64,000 nt of DNA from Streptomyces sp. NBC_00285 (GCF_036174265.1 NZ_CP108055.1:9672001-9736000), one strand, 5' to 3'. Counted from the stretch's first letter, positions 34,905-43,933 are shown. The notes: a model not told the origin generated them from the sequence alone. Translations and numbers: made by a program.

Positions 34905-35180
34905 GGCTGCACCGTCCTTCCCGTGTGGCGGTTGTGGTGATCGGGGTCAGCCAATCATGGAGCTCAGCAGGCGTGGCAGGCCGGTCGCCGTCCAGCGGAA
35001 GAGCCTCTCGGTTCGTCAACATCCGTCTGAAGATCGGGCGGGAGCGGAGTTCCCGACCGTGGGCCGGCCAACTGCCGTCGGTTCCACGGACAGGCCGCCT
35101 TCCCTCAACGGACCGCTGAGCGGCCCACCTTGATGTTCTTCCGTCCGGTGGACGGCGGGGATCGGGGTACACGGAGCGGC

Positions 35181-35483
35181 ATGGCACTGCACACTCATGA
35201 CCATGGCCTCAGGACCGTGCGGGCCGCGAGGCAACTGCGCCGCATTCGCGCCTTCTACGCGGCAGGCGTCGTCCTGTGGGCGGCAACGACCGCGTGGACG
35301 GCGTGGGACTCTCCCGGCGGTCGGCCCATGTGGACATCGGTGCTCCTCCTGGTCGTCTTCAGCTCCCTGCTGTTCATGGCCGGCTGGTGGCTGCGGCACC
35401 TCGAGACCGCGGACGCGCCCCGGCCCGCGCACCACGTCGCACCTCGCCGCGCGTCCGGGCGCCACGCGGTTTCCGGGTCCTGA
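35181..35483 (+). CDS. Small two-TM membrane protein, hypothetical
   Basis: 100 aa from ATG 35181, GGAG upstream. Two hydrophobic segments (about residues 24-43, FYAAGVVLWAATTAWTAW, and 50-72, MWTSVLLLVVFSSLLFMAGW) separated by a short loop, and a basic tail. Family not recognised. Confidence 0.6.
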   Translation: MALHTHDHGLRTVRAARQLRRIRAFYAAGVVLWAATTAWTAWDSPGGRPMWTSVLLLVVFSSLLFMAGWWLRHLETADAPRPAHHVAPRRASGRHAVSGS

Positions 35484-35776
35484 ACACACTTCGGGACGAG
35501 TGGTTCCGAAGGCACCGACGTCGGATGACACAACGGCGTCCAGCAGCGGGATTCCCGCCAACCGGTGTGCCGACAACGCGAGGGCGGACACCGTGCGCCT
35601 GCGGCCGCACTACCGGGCGCAGCGCGATAGGGGCGGGTGGCGCCGAGTCGGTTCGTCGTCGAGTGCGAGGCGCGCTACTGAAACGCAGCCCGTGTCGCCA
35701 AGACGTCCCTGGGCGCCCCACGAGCCGGCCCTGCCCGACACCTGCCCCGGGCGGCAGGGCCGGCGGTCTGTTCAGC

Positions 35777-36190
35777 GTGTACACGGCGAGCTGGGCGACG
35801 GTGGTACGGCTTCGCGGGCGCCCCCTTCCGGACCGGCCGGAACCCTGGGACGTGCTGTTGACCTCGGGGGCCACCTTCCGGCTCAGCGGGCTGCTCAGCA
35901 AGGCGTCCGTGAGCAGCCCGCTCCGGGCCCCCTTCACTACGTACGTCGGTCCGCAGGGTCCGGCAGAGCTGCATGAGGAGGCGCGGACCGAGGCCGGCAA
36001 GGACACCGTGGGTGAGCTGTTGCCCTGCCCGTTCTGTAGGGGCGTCCGGGTGGCCTCGACCTTGACCGCCGGTCGGCTGCTGGTGCCTCGCGCGACGCGT
36101 ACCGCGATGGGGGCGCTCGCCGCGTTGGCCGGTGCGGACGTGCTGCAGCTGACGTACACCGCGCTGACGGACCGGACAACCGGCGCCTGA
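35777..36190 (+). CDS. DUF1360 membrane protein, possibly N-terminally truncated
   Basis: 137 aa from GTG 35777. EPWDVLLTSGATFRLSGLLS, VSSPLRAPFTTYVGPQGPAE and VGELLPCPFCRGVRVASTLT, plus the hydrophobic tail AALAGADVLQLTYTAL, are the DUF1360 signature. The usual CPFCLGQWV motif is changed to CPFCRGVRV, and the N-terminal membrane helix normally preceding the domain is short or missing. The first in-frame RBS is weak, so this may be a decaying copy. Function of the family unknown (forespore/membrane associated in bacilli). Confidence 0.6.
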   Translation: MYTASWATVVRLRGRPLPDRPEPWDVLLTSGATFRLSGLLSKASVSSPLRAPFTTYVGPQGPAELHEEARTEAGKDTVGELLPCPFCRGVRVASTLTAGRLLVPRATRTAMGALAALAGADVLQLTYTALTDRTTGA

Positions 36191-36525
36191 CCACCCGCGC
36201 GGACGAAGTTCGCGGGCCCGGGACCCGGCACTCGGGTGCGATTCCGACCGCGGTGCCCTCGCGGCCGGAATCGAACCGAGGTACAGCCCGGGCCGACGGC
36301 GTGCCTCGGTCTCCCGCGGTCGTTCCACCCGTGTCCCGACTGCAAACCGGGCCTGCCCCGCCCTCGACGCCCCAGCCGCGTCCCGTAAGCACGGAATCCC
36401 CCTCGTCTGCGGGGCGCCCGCTCCGGGCGTGCGGCGCTGCGGTTATCCGCAGACGTCCTGGGAACTTGGGGGAGCACCCCGGAGACGGGCGGATCGGACC
36501 TTCGGAAACACCCCAAGGAGCGACC
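36191..36525. other. Intergenic region upstream of the GCS2/YbdK gene
   Basis: 335 bp; no gene. An AAGGAG RBS sits at its right end. GGTTCGATTCC occurs on the minus strand near 36275, but no tRNA can be folded around it. Confidence 0.4.
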
Positions 36526-37704
36526 GTGACCACACGCATCGGAGTCGAGGAGGAGTTCCACGGCCTGGAGGTCGAGAGCGGGCTGCTCGTGCCGCGTGCC
36601 GAAGCGGTCCTGCGACGGCTTCCCCGACGCACCTTCACCACGGAACTGCACCGGTCCACTGTGGAATCGAACAGCGCGGTGCACGCGTCCCTGAACGACC
36701 TGTACGCCGACCTCGCCAGAGCCAGACGGCGGCTCGACGTGGCCGCCTCCTCACTCGGGCTCGCGGCGGTGGCCGCGGGCACCGCCCCACTGGCACCCTG
36801 CGTCTCAGGACCTCCCACGGCCGACGCGCGCTATCGCCACATGGTCGAGGAGTATCGCCGGGTCGCCGACGAACAGCTCATCTGCGGTGCCCAGATCCAT
36901 GTGGACGTACCCGATCGCGACACCGCGGTGGGTGTGATGTGCGCGGTCTCTCCCTGGCTTCCCGTGCTGCTGGCGCTGTCCGCGAGCTCCCCCTTCTGGC
37001 AGGGATCCGACACCGGCTACGCCAGCTGGCGCACGCTGCTGTGGCAGCGCTGGCCCACCGCGGGACCCGTCGGCTGCTTCCCTGGCGCGGCCGACTACGA
37101 CGCCGCAGTACGCGACCTCGTGCGAGCCGGGATCATCAGCGATCCGGGGATGATCTATTACGACGTACGTCCTTCCGCGCACCTGCCGACGCTGGAGCTG
37201 CGTATCTGCGACGCCTGCCCGCGGGCGGAGACTGTCGTGCTCGTCGCCGGTCTGTTCCGTGCCCTGGTGACCGAGGCCGGCGAACGGCTCACTGCCGGTG
37301 CGGCGGGGTGCGACGGCCGTCACGAATGGCTGCGTGGGGCCTCCTGGCGGGCTGCCCGGTCGGGTCTGGAGGGCACTTTGGTGGATCCCGGGACCCATCG
37401 GGAGGCGCCTGCCGCCGACGTCGTGCTCAAGCTGCTCGGCCGGTTGCGTCCCGCGCTCGAGGCGCACGGCGACTGGGGGACCGTAAGGGACCTGACCGCG
37501 GGGGCCCTGGCCGACGGCAGTGCCGCCGAGCGTATGCGTCGCAGGGCGCGGGAAGAGGATCTGCTGGCCTGCACCGACATGCTGATCGCGGAAACGCGCG
37601 GTGAGCGGCGACATCGCAGGCCGCCCCTCGCCGCCCGGAGGAACATCCCGCCCTCGGTCGCGGGCGCGGCGGGCTCCGGGGCCCCGGGGGCCCTCGGCAG
37701 CTGA
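36526..37704 (+). CDS. Carboxylate-amine ligase, GCS2/YbdK family
   Basis: 392 aa from GTG 36526 with AAGGAG 5 nt upstream. The type-2 glutamate-cysteine ligase fold: TRIGVEEEFHGLEVESG, the metal-binding ELHRSTVESNSAVHASLNDL, ICGAQIHVDVPDRDTAVGVM, YYDVRPSAHLPTLELRICDA. YbdK-type enzymes make gamma-glutamyl-type amides by ATP-dependent ligation. Immediately followed by an AsnO-like amidotransferase and an S9 peptidase, it probably belongs to a dipeptide/osmolyte pathway rather than glutathione synthesis, which actinomycetes lack. The last 35 residues are a low-complexity tail. Confidence 0.85.
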   Translation: MTTRIGVEEEFHGLEVESGLLVPRAEAVLRRLPRRTFTTELHRSTVESNSAVHASLNDLYADLARARRRLDVAASSLGLAAVAAGTAPLAPCVSGPPTADARYRHMVEEYRRVADEQLICGAQIHVDVPDRDTAVGVMCAVSPWLPVLLALSASSPFWQGSDTGYASWRTLLWQRWPTAGPVGCFPGAADYDAAVRDLVRAGIISDPGMIYYDVRPSAHLPTLELRICDACPRAETVVLVAGLFRALVTEAGERLTAGAAGCDGRHEWLRGASWRAARSGLEGTLVDPGTHREAPAADVVLKLLGRLRPALEAHGDWGTVRDLTAGALADGSAAERMRRRAREEDLLACTDMLIAETRGERRHRRPPLAARRNIPPSVAGAAGSGAPGALGS

Positions 37705-37773
37705 CCCGGCCCGGCGGGGCGTACACCCGCTGCCCGTCCGTCACCCGACAAGCCCCCCAGGAGAGGTATCGGC

Positions 37774-37887
37774 ATGTCTTCCAGCAATTCCGCCCTCGTC
37801 GCGGCCGGCAGGCGCGACCCGGCGCCTCCGTCCCAGCTCGCGAATGACGGTGCGAGGAAAGGGGGTGGCGACTCATGTGCGGTCTGA
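37774..37887 (+). CDS. Small ORF overlapping the asnO start
   Basis: 37 aa: ATG 37774 with a strong AGGAGAGG 8-9 nt upstream, reading SSSNSALVAAGRRDPAPPSQ and ending GGGDSCAV at TGA 37887, thirteen bases into asnO in another frame. The RBS is better than that of asnO, whose own ATG follows GGGGGTGGCGACTC. It may be a leader peptide that couples translation of asnO, or the remnant of a missing gene. No homologue is recognised. Confidence 0.4.
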   Translation: MSSSNSALVAAGRRDPAPPSQLANDGARKGGGDSCAV

Positions 37888-39659
37888 GCGGGGAGATCCG
37901 ATTCGACGGCCGGCGACCGGACCTTGCGGCGGTCGGGCGCATGACCGACCGGCTGGCCGCCCGCGGGCCCGACGGCCGGGGCATGTGGACACAGGGCGCG
38001 GTGGCGCTGGGACACCGGCGGTTGAAGATCATCGACCTGTCCGACCTCGGTGCTCAGCCGATGACCGACGCCGACGGCGAGATCACGGGCGTCTTCAACG
38101 GCTGTGTCTACAACTACCGGGAGCTGCGCGAGGAGCTCGGGCGCCTGGGCCACCGCTTCGAGTCCACGTCCGACACGGAGGTGGTGCTCCACGCCTACCG
38201 GCAGTGGGGGACCGCCTGTGTGGAGCGCTTCTACGGCATGTTCGCCTTCGCGCTCGTCGAGCACCGGACCGGCCGAGTCGTGCTGGGCCGCGACCGGCTC
38301 GGGATCAAGCCGCTGTATCTGGCGCCCGCGCCGGGCCGCCTGAGGTTCGCCTCCTCCCTGCCCGCCCTCCTCGCCGCCGGCGACGTGGACACCTCCGTCG
38401 ATCCGGTGGCCGTGCACCAGTACCTGAGCTGGCACGCCACGGTCGCCCCGCCGCACACGATCCTCAACGGCGTACGCAAGCTGCCGCCGGCCACCGTCCG
38501 GGTCGTCGAACCGGACGGCGGTCACCGAGACCACCGGTACTGGCAGCCGTCGTACACGCGTCGCGCCGAGTACGCGGACATGGGGCCCGATGAATGGCGT
38601 GACGCGGTGCTGGAGTCGCTGCGCACCGCCGTACGGCGTCGGATGGTCTCCGACGTGCCGGTCGGCGTCCTGCTCTCCGGCGGCCTGGACTCCAGCCTGA
38701 TCGTCGCGCTGCTCGCGGAGGAGGGGCAGCGCGGCCTGAAGACGTTCAGCGTGGGGTTCGAGGCCGAGGGCGGGGAGGAGGGCGACGAGTTCCGTTACTC
38801 GGACCGGGTCGCCCGGGAGTTCGGCACGGACCACCGTCGCATGATGGTTCCCTCCAGCCGGGTCTCGGCCGCTCTGGACGATGCCGTCGCCGCGATGAGC
38901 GAGCCCATGATCAGCCACGACGTGGTCGCCTTCCACCTGCTGTCCGAGCAGGTCTCCAAGGAGGTCAAGGTCGTCCAGAGCGGCCAGGGCGCCGACGAGG
39001 TGTTCGCCGGGTACCACTGGTATCCCGACCTGGCCTCGGCCTCGCGCGAGGAGGAGCCCGACAGATACGCCGAGACGTACTTCGACCGTCCGCACGCCGA
39101 CCTCGCGAAGATCCTCCAGCCGCACATGCTGCTTCGGGACGACGTCTCGGGCCGTTTCGTCAGGGAGCACATGGCAGTGCCCGGCGCGCAGACCGCCCTG
39201 GACGCGGCGCTGCGGCTCGACACGCACGTCATGCTCGTCGACGACCCCGTGAAGCGGGTCGACAACATGACCATGGCCTGGGGCCTGGAGGCCCGTGTGC
39301 CCTTCCTCGACCACGAACTGGTGGAGCTGGCCGCGGCCTGCCCGCCGGAGCTGAAACTCGCCGACGGCGGCAAGGGCGTGCTGAAGGAAGCGGGCCGCAA
39401 GCTCCTGCCGCAGGAGATCGTCGACCGCCCCAAGGGCTATTTCCCCGTCCCGGCCATCCGGCACATGGCGGGCCCCGTCCTGGACCGGGTGCGCGAGGCC
39501 CTGGAGGCACCTGAGGCGAAGAAGCGGGGGATCTTCCGGGAGCCGTACGTGGCCGAACTCCTCGCGGCGCCCGACGAGCACCGCACCAAGCGCGGGGCCA
39601 ACGCCCTGTGGCAGGTGGCACTCCTGGAGATATGGCTGCAGACGCACGGGATCACGTGA
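37875..39659 (+). CDS. asnO: AsnB-type amidotransferase (N-acetylglutaminylglutamine amidotransferase-like)
   Basis: 594 aa from ATG 37875. The N-terminal glutaminase has nucleophile Cys2 (MCGLSGEIRF), RGPDGRGMW, GHRRLKIIDLS and VFNGCVYNYRELR. The C-terminal ATP-pyrophosphatase domain has VLLSGGLDSSLIVALLAEEG and QGADEVFAGYHWYP. The family fits AsnO, which amidates the dipeptide N-acetylglutaminylglutamine to the osmolyte NAGGN. The partner GNAT/ATP-grasp synthetase (ngg) usually next to it is absent. It follows the YbdK-family ligase by 170 bp and its stop overlaps the S9 peptidase start. An ordinary asparagine synthetase is the alternative. Confidence 0.85.
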   Translation: MCGLSGEIRFDGRRPDLAAVGRMTDRLAARGPDGRGMWTQGAVALGHRRLKIIDLSDLGAQPMTDADGEITGVFNGCVYNYRELREELGRLGHRFESTSDTEVVLHAYRQWGTACVERFYGMFAFALVEHRTGRVVLGRDRLGIKPLYLAPAPGRLRFASSLPALLAAGDVDTSVDPVAVHQYLSWHATVAPPHTILNGVRKLPPATVRVVEPDGGHRDHRYWQPSYTRRAEYADMGPDEWRDAVLESLRTAVRRRMVSDVPVGVLLSGGLDSSLIVALLAEEGQRGLKTFSVGFEAEGGEEGDEFRYSDRVAREFGTDHRRMMVPSSRVSAALDDAVAAMSEPMISHDVVAFHLLSEQVSKEVKVVQSGQGADEVFAGYHWYPDLASASREEEPDRYAETYFDRPHADLAKILQPHMLLRDDVSGRFVREHMAVPGAQTALDAALRLDTHVMLVDDPVKRVDNMTMAWGLEARVPFLDHELVELAAACPPELKLADGGKGVLKEAGRKLLPQEIVDRPKGYFPVPAIRHMAGPVLDRVREALEAPEAKKRGIFREPYVAELLAAPDEHRTKRGANALWQVALLEIWLQTHGIT

Positions 39660-41836
39660 CCGGCGAGCACGGCACCGGGCCTCCGCACATCGCGGCGGCT
39701 CCGCAGCCGTTCGAAGTGCGACCGATGCCGATGCACCCGCCCGCCTGGGCCGCGGCCCCCGCTCCGGTGCTGCTGCCCACGACGGCAGGCCCGCGGGACG
39801 CCGTGACCAGGCTCCACGCGCACGGCTGCTGGTACCCCTCCGCCGATCCCGAAGGCACCCGGGCGGCCTTCATCTGCGACCGGGGAGGTGTCCCACAGCT
39901 GTGGGCCGGACCCGTGGACGGGGACGGGATCCGGCTGCTCGACTCCACCCCGGATCCCGTCAAGGAGGTGTCCTGGTCGCCCGACGGCCGCTGGATCGCC
40001 TACACCACCGCACCGGGCGGCGGTGAGCACTCGCGGGTGCTGTGCGTGCGGCCGGACGGGAGCGGCCGTCGCCTCCTGGCCGGCGCCGATCCGGACAGCT
40101 CGGCCTACCTCGGTTGCTGGGCGTACGACGGTTCGGCCGTCGCCGTCACCCTCGCCGCACCGGCCACCGCCACCGCCACCTTCGGCGTCGGCGTCGGCGT
40201 CGGCGTCGGAGGAGACCGCGCGTGGCAGCCGGCGGACAGCGACCGGGCCTTGTGGGCGACCCGGGACGGCCGAGCGACCCTCCTCGGCGGGACCGCGTAC
40301 GACGTGGGGCCGGGCGGGACGCCGTTCGGTGTCCTCGCCGCGGGGACACCGGCGGCCCGGCCGGGCGGGGGCCTGTCCGCCTACCTGGTCGACCCCGACG
40401 GTGTCGCATCTCCCGTGCTGCTCGCCACGGAAACGGACGCCCCGACCCTCCGGGTGTGCGACCTCAGCCGTGACGGCGGGCTCGCGCTGCTGCGCCGGGG
40501 ACCGCGCGGACGGCGAGAGGCGGTCGTCCGGCGCACGGCCGACGCGGCGACGACGTTCACCCTGCCGGTCGCCGACGGTGACCCGTGGATCGGCCGGTTC
40601 TCGCCCGACGGGCGGACGCTGTGGCTGCGCAGCGACGCCCACCGGGAGTACGCGGCCCTGCTCGCCGTCGCTCTCGAGGCCGACGGCACACCGCACCGCA
40701 GGACGGTCGTGTCGGAACGCGAGGACGGTGACCTCGAACTGCTGGAGGTGGCGCACGACGGCCGCACGGCCGTACTGGCGTGGAACATGCAGGGCGCCGG
40801 CGACCTCGAGGTCATCGAGATCTCCCCGGCACGAGGCACCCCCGGTACCCCCGGCGCTCCCGGACCGGCGCAGCCGGTGCCGTTGCCCCATGAGGTCGTC
40901 ACGCGGGTCGTGTCGGCCGGGTCGGGGCGGCTGCTGTTGGCGCTCTCCGGTTCGCAGCGCCGTCCCGGCGTGTGGTGGACCCACGAAGGCGTGTCCCTGC
41001 TGCGCACCCCGTGGTCCTCCCGGGACGAGGACGCCGTCCCGCCGGGCCGCCCGCCCGTACGCCCCGTGCTCTCGCGTCTCGTCGCCCGGGACGGGCTGCC
41101 CCTCAGCGGCTGGTACTACCGGGCCCCGGGACGTGCCTCGGGCGAGCCGGCGCCCTGCGTGATCCACCTGCACGGCGGCCCCGAGGACCAGGAACGCCCG
41201 GTGTTCGACCCGCTCTACCACGAGCTCCTGGGGCGCGGGCTGGACGTGTTCGCCCCCGACGTCCGCGGGTCCGGCGGACACGGCCGGTCCTTCGTCGACG
41301 CCGATCTGGGCACCGGGCGCTTCGCCGCGCTCGACGACGTCGCGGCCTGCGCAGCCCACGCGGTCGCGGAGGGTCCCGCGGACCCGGCACGGCTGGCGGT
41401 GATGGGCCGCTCGTACGGCGGCTATCTGACGTTCGCCTCGCTCGTGTGGCATCCGGACCTGTTCCGCACCGGGGTCGCGGTCTGCGGCATGTCCGACCTT
41501 CTGACCTTCTTCGCCGGCACCGAACCCTGGATCGCGGAGTCGGCGGCGCACAAGTACGGGCACCCGGAGCGCGACCGCGAGTTGCTGCACGCCCTGTCCC
41601 CGATGAGCCGCGTCGACGCGCTGCGGGCCCCGCTGCTAGCCGTCCACGGGGAGCACGACACCAACGTGCCGCTGGGGGAGTCGGATCAGTTCGTACGGGC
41701 CGCGCGGGACCGCGGTGTCCCCGCCGAGCTCCTGGTCCTGCGGGACGAGGGGCACGATTTCCTGCGCGCGGACAACCGGCGACTGTTCCGCCGGGCCGCC
41801 GCGGACTGGATGGAACGCCACCTGCATCCCGCCTGA
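39656..41836 (+). CDS. S9 family prolyl oligopeptidase-like peptidase
   Basis: 726 aa from GTG 39656, which overlaps the asnO stop (GTGA); ATG 39632 is less likely because its GGAG is too close. An N-terminal beta-propeller (VSWSPDGRWIAYTTA; IGRFSPDGRTLWLRS) precedes the alpha/beta-hydrolase domain with S586 (GRSYGGYLTFA), D668 (GEHDTNVP) and H700 (DEGHDF). No signal peptide, so cytosolic. It contains a GVGVGVGVGG stretch encoded by a hexamer repeat (four GGCGTC, 40184-40207). Peptidases commonly accompany NAGGN genes and may recycle the dipeptide. Confidence 0.9.
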   Translation: MTGEHGTGPPHIAAAPQPFEVRPMPMHPPAWAAAPAPVLLPTTAGPRDAVTRLHAHGCWYPSADPEGTRAAFICDRGGVPQLWAGPVDGDGIRLLDSTPDPVKEVSWSPDGRWIAYTTAPGGGEHSRVLCVRPDGSGRRLLAGADPDSSAYLGCWAYDGSAVAVTLAAPATATATFGVGVGVGVGGDRAWQPADSDRALWATRDGRATLLGGTAYDVGPGGTPFGVLAAGTPAARPGGGLSAYLVDPDGVASPVLLATETDAPTLRVCDLSRDGGLALLRRGPRGRREAVVRRTADAATTFTLPVADGDPWIGRFSPDGRTLWLRSDAHREYAALLAVALEADGTPHRRTVVSEREDGDLELLEVAHDGRTAVLAWNMQGAGDLEVIEISPARGTPGTPGAPGPAQPVPLPHEVVTRVVSAGSGRLLLALSGSQRRPGVWWTHEGVSLLRTPWSSRDEDAVPPGRPPVRPVLSRLVARDGLPLSGWYYRAPGRASGEPAPCVIHLHGGPEDQERPVFDPLYHELLGRGLDVFAPDVRGSGGHGRSFVDADLGTGRFAALDDVAACAAHAVAEGPADPARLAVMGRSYGGYLTFASLVWHPDLFRTGVAVCGMSDLLTFFAGTEPWIAESAAHKYGHPERDRELLHALSPMSRVDALRAPLLAVHGEHDTNVPLGESDQFVRAARDRGVPAELLVLRDEGHDFLRADNRRLFRRAAADWMERHLHPA

Positions 41837-41954
41837 TCCCCTCGCCGCGGGACGTCGGTCTCAGGGGCATGCGCGCCCCTGCCCCGGCCATTACGGCTTC
41901 AGTGCCTGAGGTTGCCTCTGACACCGATCACGGCACTCACGGCACCTCGGCCAA

Positions 41955-42050
41955 CGAGGTACGTCAACTCGTCGAGCGACGCACACCTTGTCGTCCGACG
42001 ACGCACGCCTCCGCCTCCCGCGAGGCACGTCACCCCGTCGAGCGACGCAC
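41955..42050. repeat. Pair of 30-bp imperfect direct repeats
   Basis: 41955-41984 and 42021-42050 both read CGAGGnACGTCAnnnCGTCG followed by AGCGACGCAC, with four mismatches over 30 bp and a 66-bp period. They lie in the gene-free 551-bp gap between the S9 peptidase and the LacI gene, downstream of a leftward promoter. Confidence 0.65.
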
Positions 42051-42159
42051 GGCATCAAGGGCGCCGGCGCCCGCTGTCCCTTCTTGGTGGGGCCTCCCGC
42101 TCCCTCGGTGGCCGATACCTGCCGCGTCTGCGTCCTGACCTACGTGTCCAGTGGCTGGA

Positions 42160-42198
42160 GTTCCCGCTCTGTCTACGCAGTCAGAGCGGGAACGTCAA
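42160..42198 (-). promoter_or_regulatory. Leftward promoter with 12-bp inverted repeat
   Basis: On the minus strand TTGACG (42193-42198) and TAGACA (42170-42175) are 17 bp apart, exactly as at both lacI genes. GTTCCCGCTCTG/CAGAGCGGGAAC (42160-42171, 42182-42193) forms a perfect 12-bp inverted repeat over the promoter, probably an operator. No gene is recognisable to its left before the converging peptidase gene. Confidence 0.6.
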
Positions 42199-42301
42199 GG
42201 CTTGGGACGTACTCGGAATTCAGCTCGTCCGGGGAGTTCGGCAGCGGGCCGACCGACCCTCGGTCGACGCCCGCGCAAGATTACGAATCCGTTTCGGGCG
42301 C

Positions 42302-42344
42302 TTGACGAGCACCGTATGACTGCGTAGACATGGCAGCGCAGTCA
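42302..42344 (+). promoter_or_regulatory. lacI paralogue 2 promoter and operator
   Basis: TTGACG (42302-42307), 17 bp, TAGACA (42325-42330). An inverted repeat TGACTGCG/CGCAGTCA (42317-42324, 42337-42344) brackets the -10 box. The 11-mer CTGCGTAGACA recurs inverted at 42170-42180. Confidence 0.75.
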
Positions 42345-42387
42345 GACGAGACCCGGCCAACGCCGGACGCGATCATCTGGAGACACC

Positions 42388-43524
42388 ATGAGGCGAGGCA
42401 CACGGCGGAGCGGGAGTTCCGGCGCACCACGCAGTGTGGATGTGGCCCAGTTGGCGGGCGTTTCGCAGAAGACCGTGTCCCGGGTCTACAACGACGAGCC
42501 GTACGTCTCCGCCGACGTGCGCCGACGCGTCCTGGAAGCCGGCGAGGAACTCGGCTACCGGATGAACAACGCGGCGCGGGCTCTGGCCTCCGGACGGACG
42601 CGGTCCATCGGCGTGGTGACGCTGGGAACCGCCCTGTACGGACCCGCCTCACTGATCATGGGGGTCGAACGCGCCGTGCGGGACACGGGGTACGCCCTCC
42701 GAGTCGTCAACACCTTGGAAGGCGACCCGGCGGGTGTCGCCGGTGCCGTCGACTCACTTCTCGAGCAGGGCGTCGACGGCATCGTCATCTCCGAGCCGAT
42801 CGACGACGGACACAGCGAAGACCTCGCCGCCCGTGTCGACGTGCCGGTGCTCGTCCTCGGTTCGCCACCCCTGTCCACGGCCAGGACACTGGCCGCGGGC
42901 GTCGGCGCCGATCTGATGGCGCGCACGGCAACCGAGCATCTGCTGGAACTGGGACACGCGACCGTGCACCACCTCGCCGGTCCGCAGCAGTGGTACGCCG
43001 CCCGGGACCGGCTGGAGGGCTGGAGGTCGACGCTCACCGCGTACGGCAGGGCGATACCCCCCGTCGTCGAGGGCGACTGGTCGGCCTCGACCGGCTACAC
43101 GGCAGGCCGCAAGCTGGCCTCAGAGGGTGACATGACCGCGGTGTTCGCCGCCAACGACGACATGGCGATCGGGCTGATCCGCGCACTGGCGGAAGCCGGC
43201 CGGCGGGTACCGCAGGACGTCAGCGTGGTGGGCTTCGACGACATCCCGGTCGCCGCCTATGTGAATCCTCCGCTCACCACGATGCGCCAGCCCTTCGACA
43301 CCGTGGCCCAGGAGGGACTCGAACGGCTCGTGCACTCCATCGAGAACCCGGACGCGCCACCCCTGTCGGCCGCCGAACCCCCGGTGGACCTCGTGGTCCG
43401 CGCCTCGACCGGGCCCCCGCCGCCACCCCGGACGACCCCGGGGCGGCATAGGGCCCTGGCTTCTTTTCCGATGGGGGGCCGATCCGGCCCGCCCGGGGAC
43501 GGAGGTGCATCCACGTACAACTGA
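42388..43524 (+). CDS. LacI-family transcriptional regulator (paralogue 2)
   Basis: 378 aa from ATG 42388, GGAG 7 nt upstream. HTH VDVAQLAGVSQKTVSRVYND, hinge NAARALASGRTRSIGVVTLG, then the sugar-binding core (VDGIVISEPIDDGHSEDLAA, TEHLLELGHATVHHLAGPQQ, DVSVVGFDDIPVAAYVNPPL). The C-terminal 40 residues are a Pro/Gly-rich extension. It lies upstream of the arabinose/arabinan ABC and glycosidase genes on the same strand and should be their local repressor, probably sensing arabinose or an arabino-oligosaccharide. The overlapping inverted repeat at its own -10 suggests autoregulation. Confidence 0.93.
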   Translation: MRRGTRRSGSSGAPRSVDVAQLAGVSQKTVSRVYNDEPYVSADVRRRVLEAGEELGYRMNNAARALASGRTRSIGVVTLGTALYGPASLIMGVERAVRDTGYALRVVNTLEGDPAGVAGAVDSLLEQGVDGIVISEPIDDGHSEDLAARVDVPVLVLGSPPLSTARTLAAGVGADLMARTATEHLLELGHATVHHLAGPQQWYAARDRLEGWRSTLTAYGRAIPPVVEGDWSASTGYTAGRKLASEGDMTAVFAANDDMAIGLIRALAEAGRRVPQDVSVVGFDDIPVAAYVNPPLTTMRQPFDTVAQEGLERLVHSIENPDAPPLSAAEPPVDLVVRASTGPPPPPRTTPGRHRALASFPMGGRSGPPGDGGASTYN

Positions 43525-43933
43525 TCGGTACCGACCGGCGCGAGGAACAGCTTTCCCAGCCGGACAGGCAGACGTGAGGCGAGCCGCCGTACCGGACCTG
43601 TTCCGCCCTGTTTTCCCCACGCTGTCCGTGCACTCTCGGACAGCCCGTCACACGAACAAGGTGCCCCGTCCTCCCCTTTGGACGACAGCCACTGAACGAC
43701 CTCGCTGCCACAGCTCTCCGCTCCACCCGTAACCTCCCCGTCCCCGGGTCTCCTCCTCTGCAGCAGGTGGAACTCCCGCCGGGCGGCGTCCGCGAAGACG
43801 CACACCCGTGCCATGCCGACCTCCGTGTCGTGGCCGTCGCGTCGGAGCCACCTGTCTCCTCATCACTCTCCTCACCCTCGTGGCACGCCCGCGATCGGCG
43901 TGCCATTCCCTCAGCCATCGGCGGGAGTTCGTC
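43525..43933. other. Intergenic region upstream of the ABC operon
   Basis: 409 bp. It contains a hairpin GCTGTCCG/CGGACAGC (43621-43644, 8-nt loop), which may end the lacI transcript. It should also hold the promoter of the binding-protein gene, for which no clear consensus is visible. A TCGGTACCGA palindrome lies near 43528. Confidence 0.45.

Noticed and set aside
36255..36400. Possible tRNA: GGTTCGATTCC T-loop on the minus strand and a CTGCAAA anticodon-like loop on the plus strand
   Set aside because: The two motifs are on opposite strands and no acceptor stem or D-arm can be paired around either.
40164..40207. Hexanucleotide repeats inside the S9 peptidase gene as a phase-variation switch
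   Set aside because: The units are six bases, so copy change keeps the frame and only lengthens a Gly-Val loop.
41955..42050. CRISPR-like array
   Set aside because: Only two imperfect repeat copies, no further spacers and no cas genes.
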